Below, piece by piece: positions 23,052-23,469 of a stretch of DNA of 23,469 bases. The DNA lies in NCBI GenBank assembly GCA_020441605.1, contig JAGRLX010000053.1, positions 1 to 23,469 of the forward strand, in the 5' to 3' direction. The number at the start of each line of letters is the position of its first letter. Within the stretch, counting starts at the first letter, position 1. The DNA is from Alphaproteobacteria bacterium. GTDB taxonomy: Bacteria > Pseudomonadota > Alphaproteobacteria > Rhizobiales > Aestuariivirgaceae. The notes under the pieces were generated by a model. The model was not told where the DNA came from, did no database searches, and saw only the letters and a list, made by a program, of their open reading frames with translations. A program made the translations under genes and the position numbers.

Positions 23052-23321
23052 ATGCCCGTTAAACTGAGCAATGCCGTGACCTATGATCTGACACCTGCTT
23101 GCATTCCAGCCAGACTCCATGCCTTCAGCCGGCTGGTGCTCGACCTTTACCTGGCAGGCCGCATGCCCACATCGGAATTCCGCCGCTGGTTTCATATGCC
23201 GAACTCGGACTACCTGCCGCTCAGTGACCGAATCGCCCAGATTGTCGACCCTGAATATGTCGCCGAAGGGCCGTTGATGAAGTCCTGCGATCCCTTGACC
23301 CCGGACGGCAAGTCCATTTGA
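23052..23321 (+). CDS. Small hypothetical protein
   Basis: An 89-residue frame with ordinary, protein-like composition (RLHAFSRLVLDLYLAGRMPT, FRRWFHMPNSDYLPLSDRIA, QIVDPEYVAEGPLMKS). I do not recognise a family; it has no signal peptide or transmembrane helix, and the middle is helical. No ribosome site precedes the ATG, so the true start may lie further in; a GTG at 23076 is an alternative. It stands 32 bases before the cysteine synthase start on the same strand, so co-transcription is possible. Confidence 0.5.
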   Translation: MPVKLSNAVTYDLTPACIPARLHAFSRLVLDLYLAGRMPTSEFRRWFHMPNSDYLPLSDRIAQIVDPEYVAEGPLMKSCDPLTPDGKSI

Positions 23322-23353
23322 CGGCGGCCTGCAGAATGGGGCATGTCTAGTCC

Positions 23354-23469
23354 ATGGATATCAAGCAAGACATCGTCGCAGCCATTGGCAATACCCCGCT
23401 CATCAAGCTTCGCAAGGCGTCGGAGCTGACTGGCTGCAGCATTCTCGGCAAGGCCGAGTTCATGAACCC
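23354..23469 (+). CDS. cysK: Cysteine synthase, N-terminal part (runs off the right edge)
   Basis: The first 38 codons of a PLP-dependent O-acetylserine sulfhydrylase, which makes cysteine from O-acetylserine and sulfide. The start MDIKQDIVAAIGNTPLIKLR contains the family's IGNTPL signature, and ILGKAEFMNP leads towards the PLP-lysine motif (normally GxSVKDR), which lies just past the edge. This long-leader type (SELTGCSILGKAEF) is typical of an alphaproteobacterial branch. The gene symbol is given at family level; a cysM- or cystathionine beta-synthase-like member cannot be fully ruled out from this fragment. Confidence 0.88.
   Translation, partial: MDIKQDIVAAIGNTPLIKLRKASELTGCSILGKAEFMN

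Noticed and set aside
1..23469. CRISPR array, toxin-antitoxin pair or rRNA
   Set aside because: No regularly spaced repeats, no cas genes, no paired small toxin and antitoxin genes and no rRNA motifs were seen.

Overview
The window is GC-rich DNA from an alphaproteobacterium. The clearest sign is the block at its left end, all on the minus strand: protein-L-isoaspartate methyltransferase, TolC, PopZ, valyl-tRNA synthetase. PopZ is an alphaproteobacterial polar organiser, and this order is one I know from that class. I do not assign a genus.

Layout. (1) 1-5372, minus strand: a core housekeeping block of an isoaspartyl methyltransferase-family protein, a TolC-type outer membrane channel, PopZ, two tandem single-domain PilZ proteins and the first part of valS, which runs off the left edge. 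(2) 5488-6199: two plus-strand tRNA genes, tRNA-Cys(GCA) and tRNA-Asn(GTT), with a small conserved membrane protein on the minus strand between them. (3) About 6133-10690: a decayed integrated element at the 3' end of tRNA-Asn. It holds a large serine recombinase that has lost its catalytic domain, an IS1380-family transposase remnant, an intact cobalamin-binding-type radical SAM protein and an XRE-type regulator with a damaged start. At its far end is an imperfect copy of the tRNA 3' end plus its terminator, followed by the C-terminal relict of a second related recombinase. This looks like two successive integrations at the same tRNA. (4) 10816-16711: accessory metabolism and regulation, namely a class I methyltransferase, a PAPS-type sulfotransferase, a gene-poor stretch of about 1 kb, a DUF1326 protein, a soluble winged-helix/TolB-like/TPR regulator and a SnoaL/NTF2-fold protein. 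(5) 17205-22847: a cluster of exported or membrane proteins, namely a caspase-family (metacaspase-like) protein with a signal peptide and an intact His/Cys dyad, a convergent two-gene unit of a CHASE2 membrane sensor without an output domain and a FecR-like exported protein, and an astacin-type zinc metalloprotease. (6) 23052-23469: a small hypothetical gene and the start of a cysteine synthase gene.

The most promising candidate for an undescribed system is region 5, where a sensor-like membrane protein, a periplasmic beta-domain protein and two predicted exported proteases lie side by side with almost no space between them. The best sequence-level observation is the double integration scar at tRNA-Asn in region 3. 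Functions are inferred from motifs read by eye; no database search was run.
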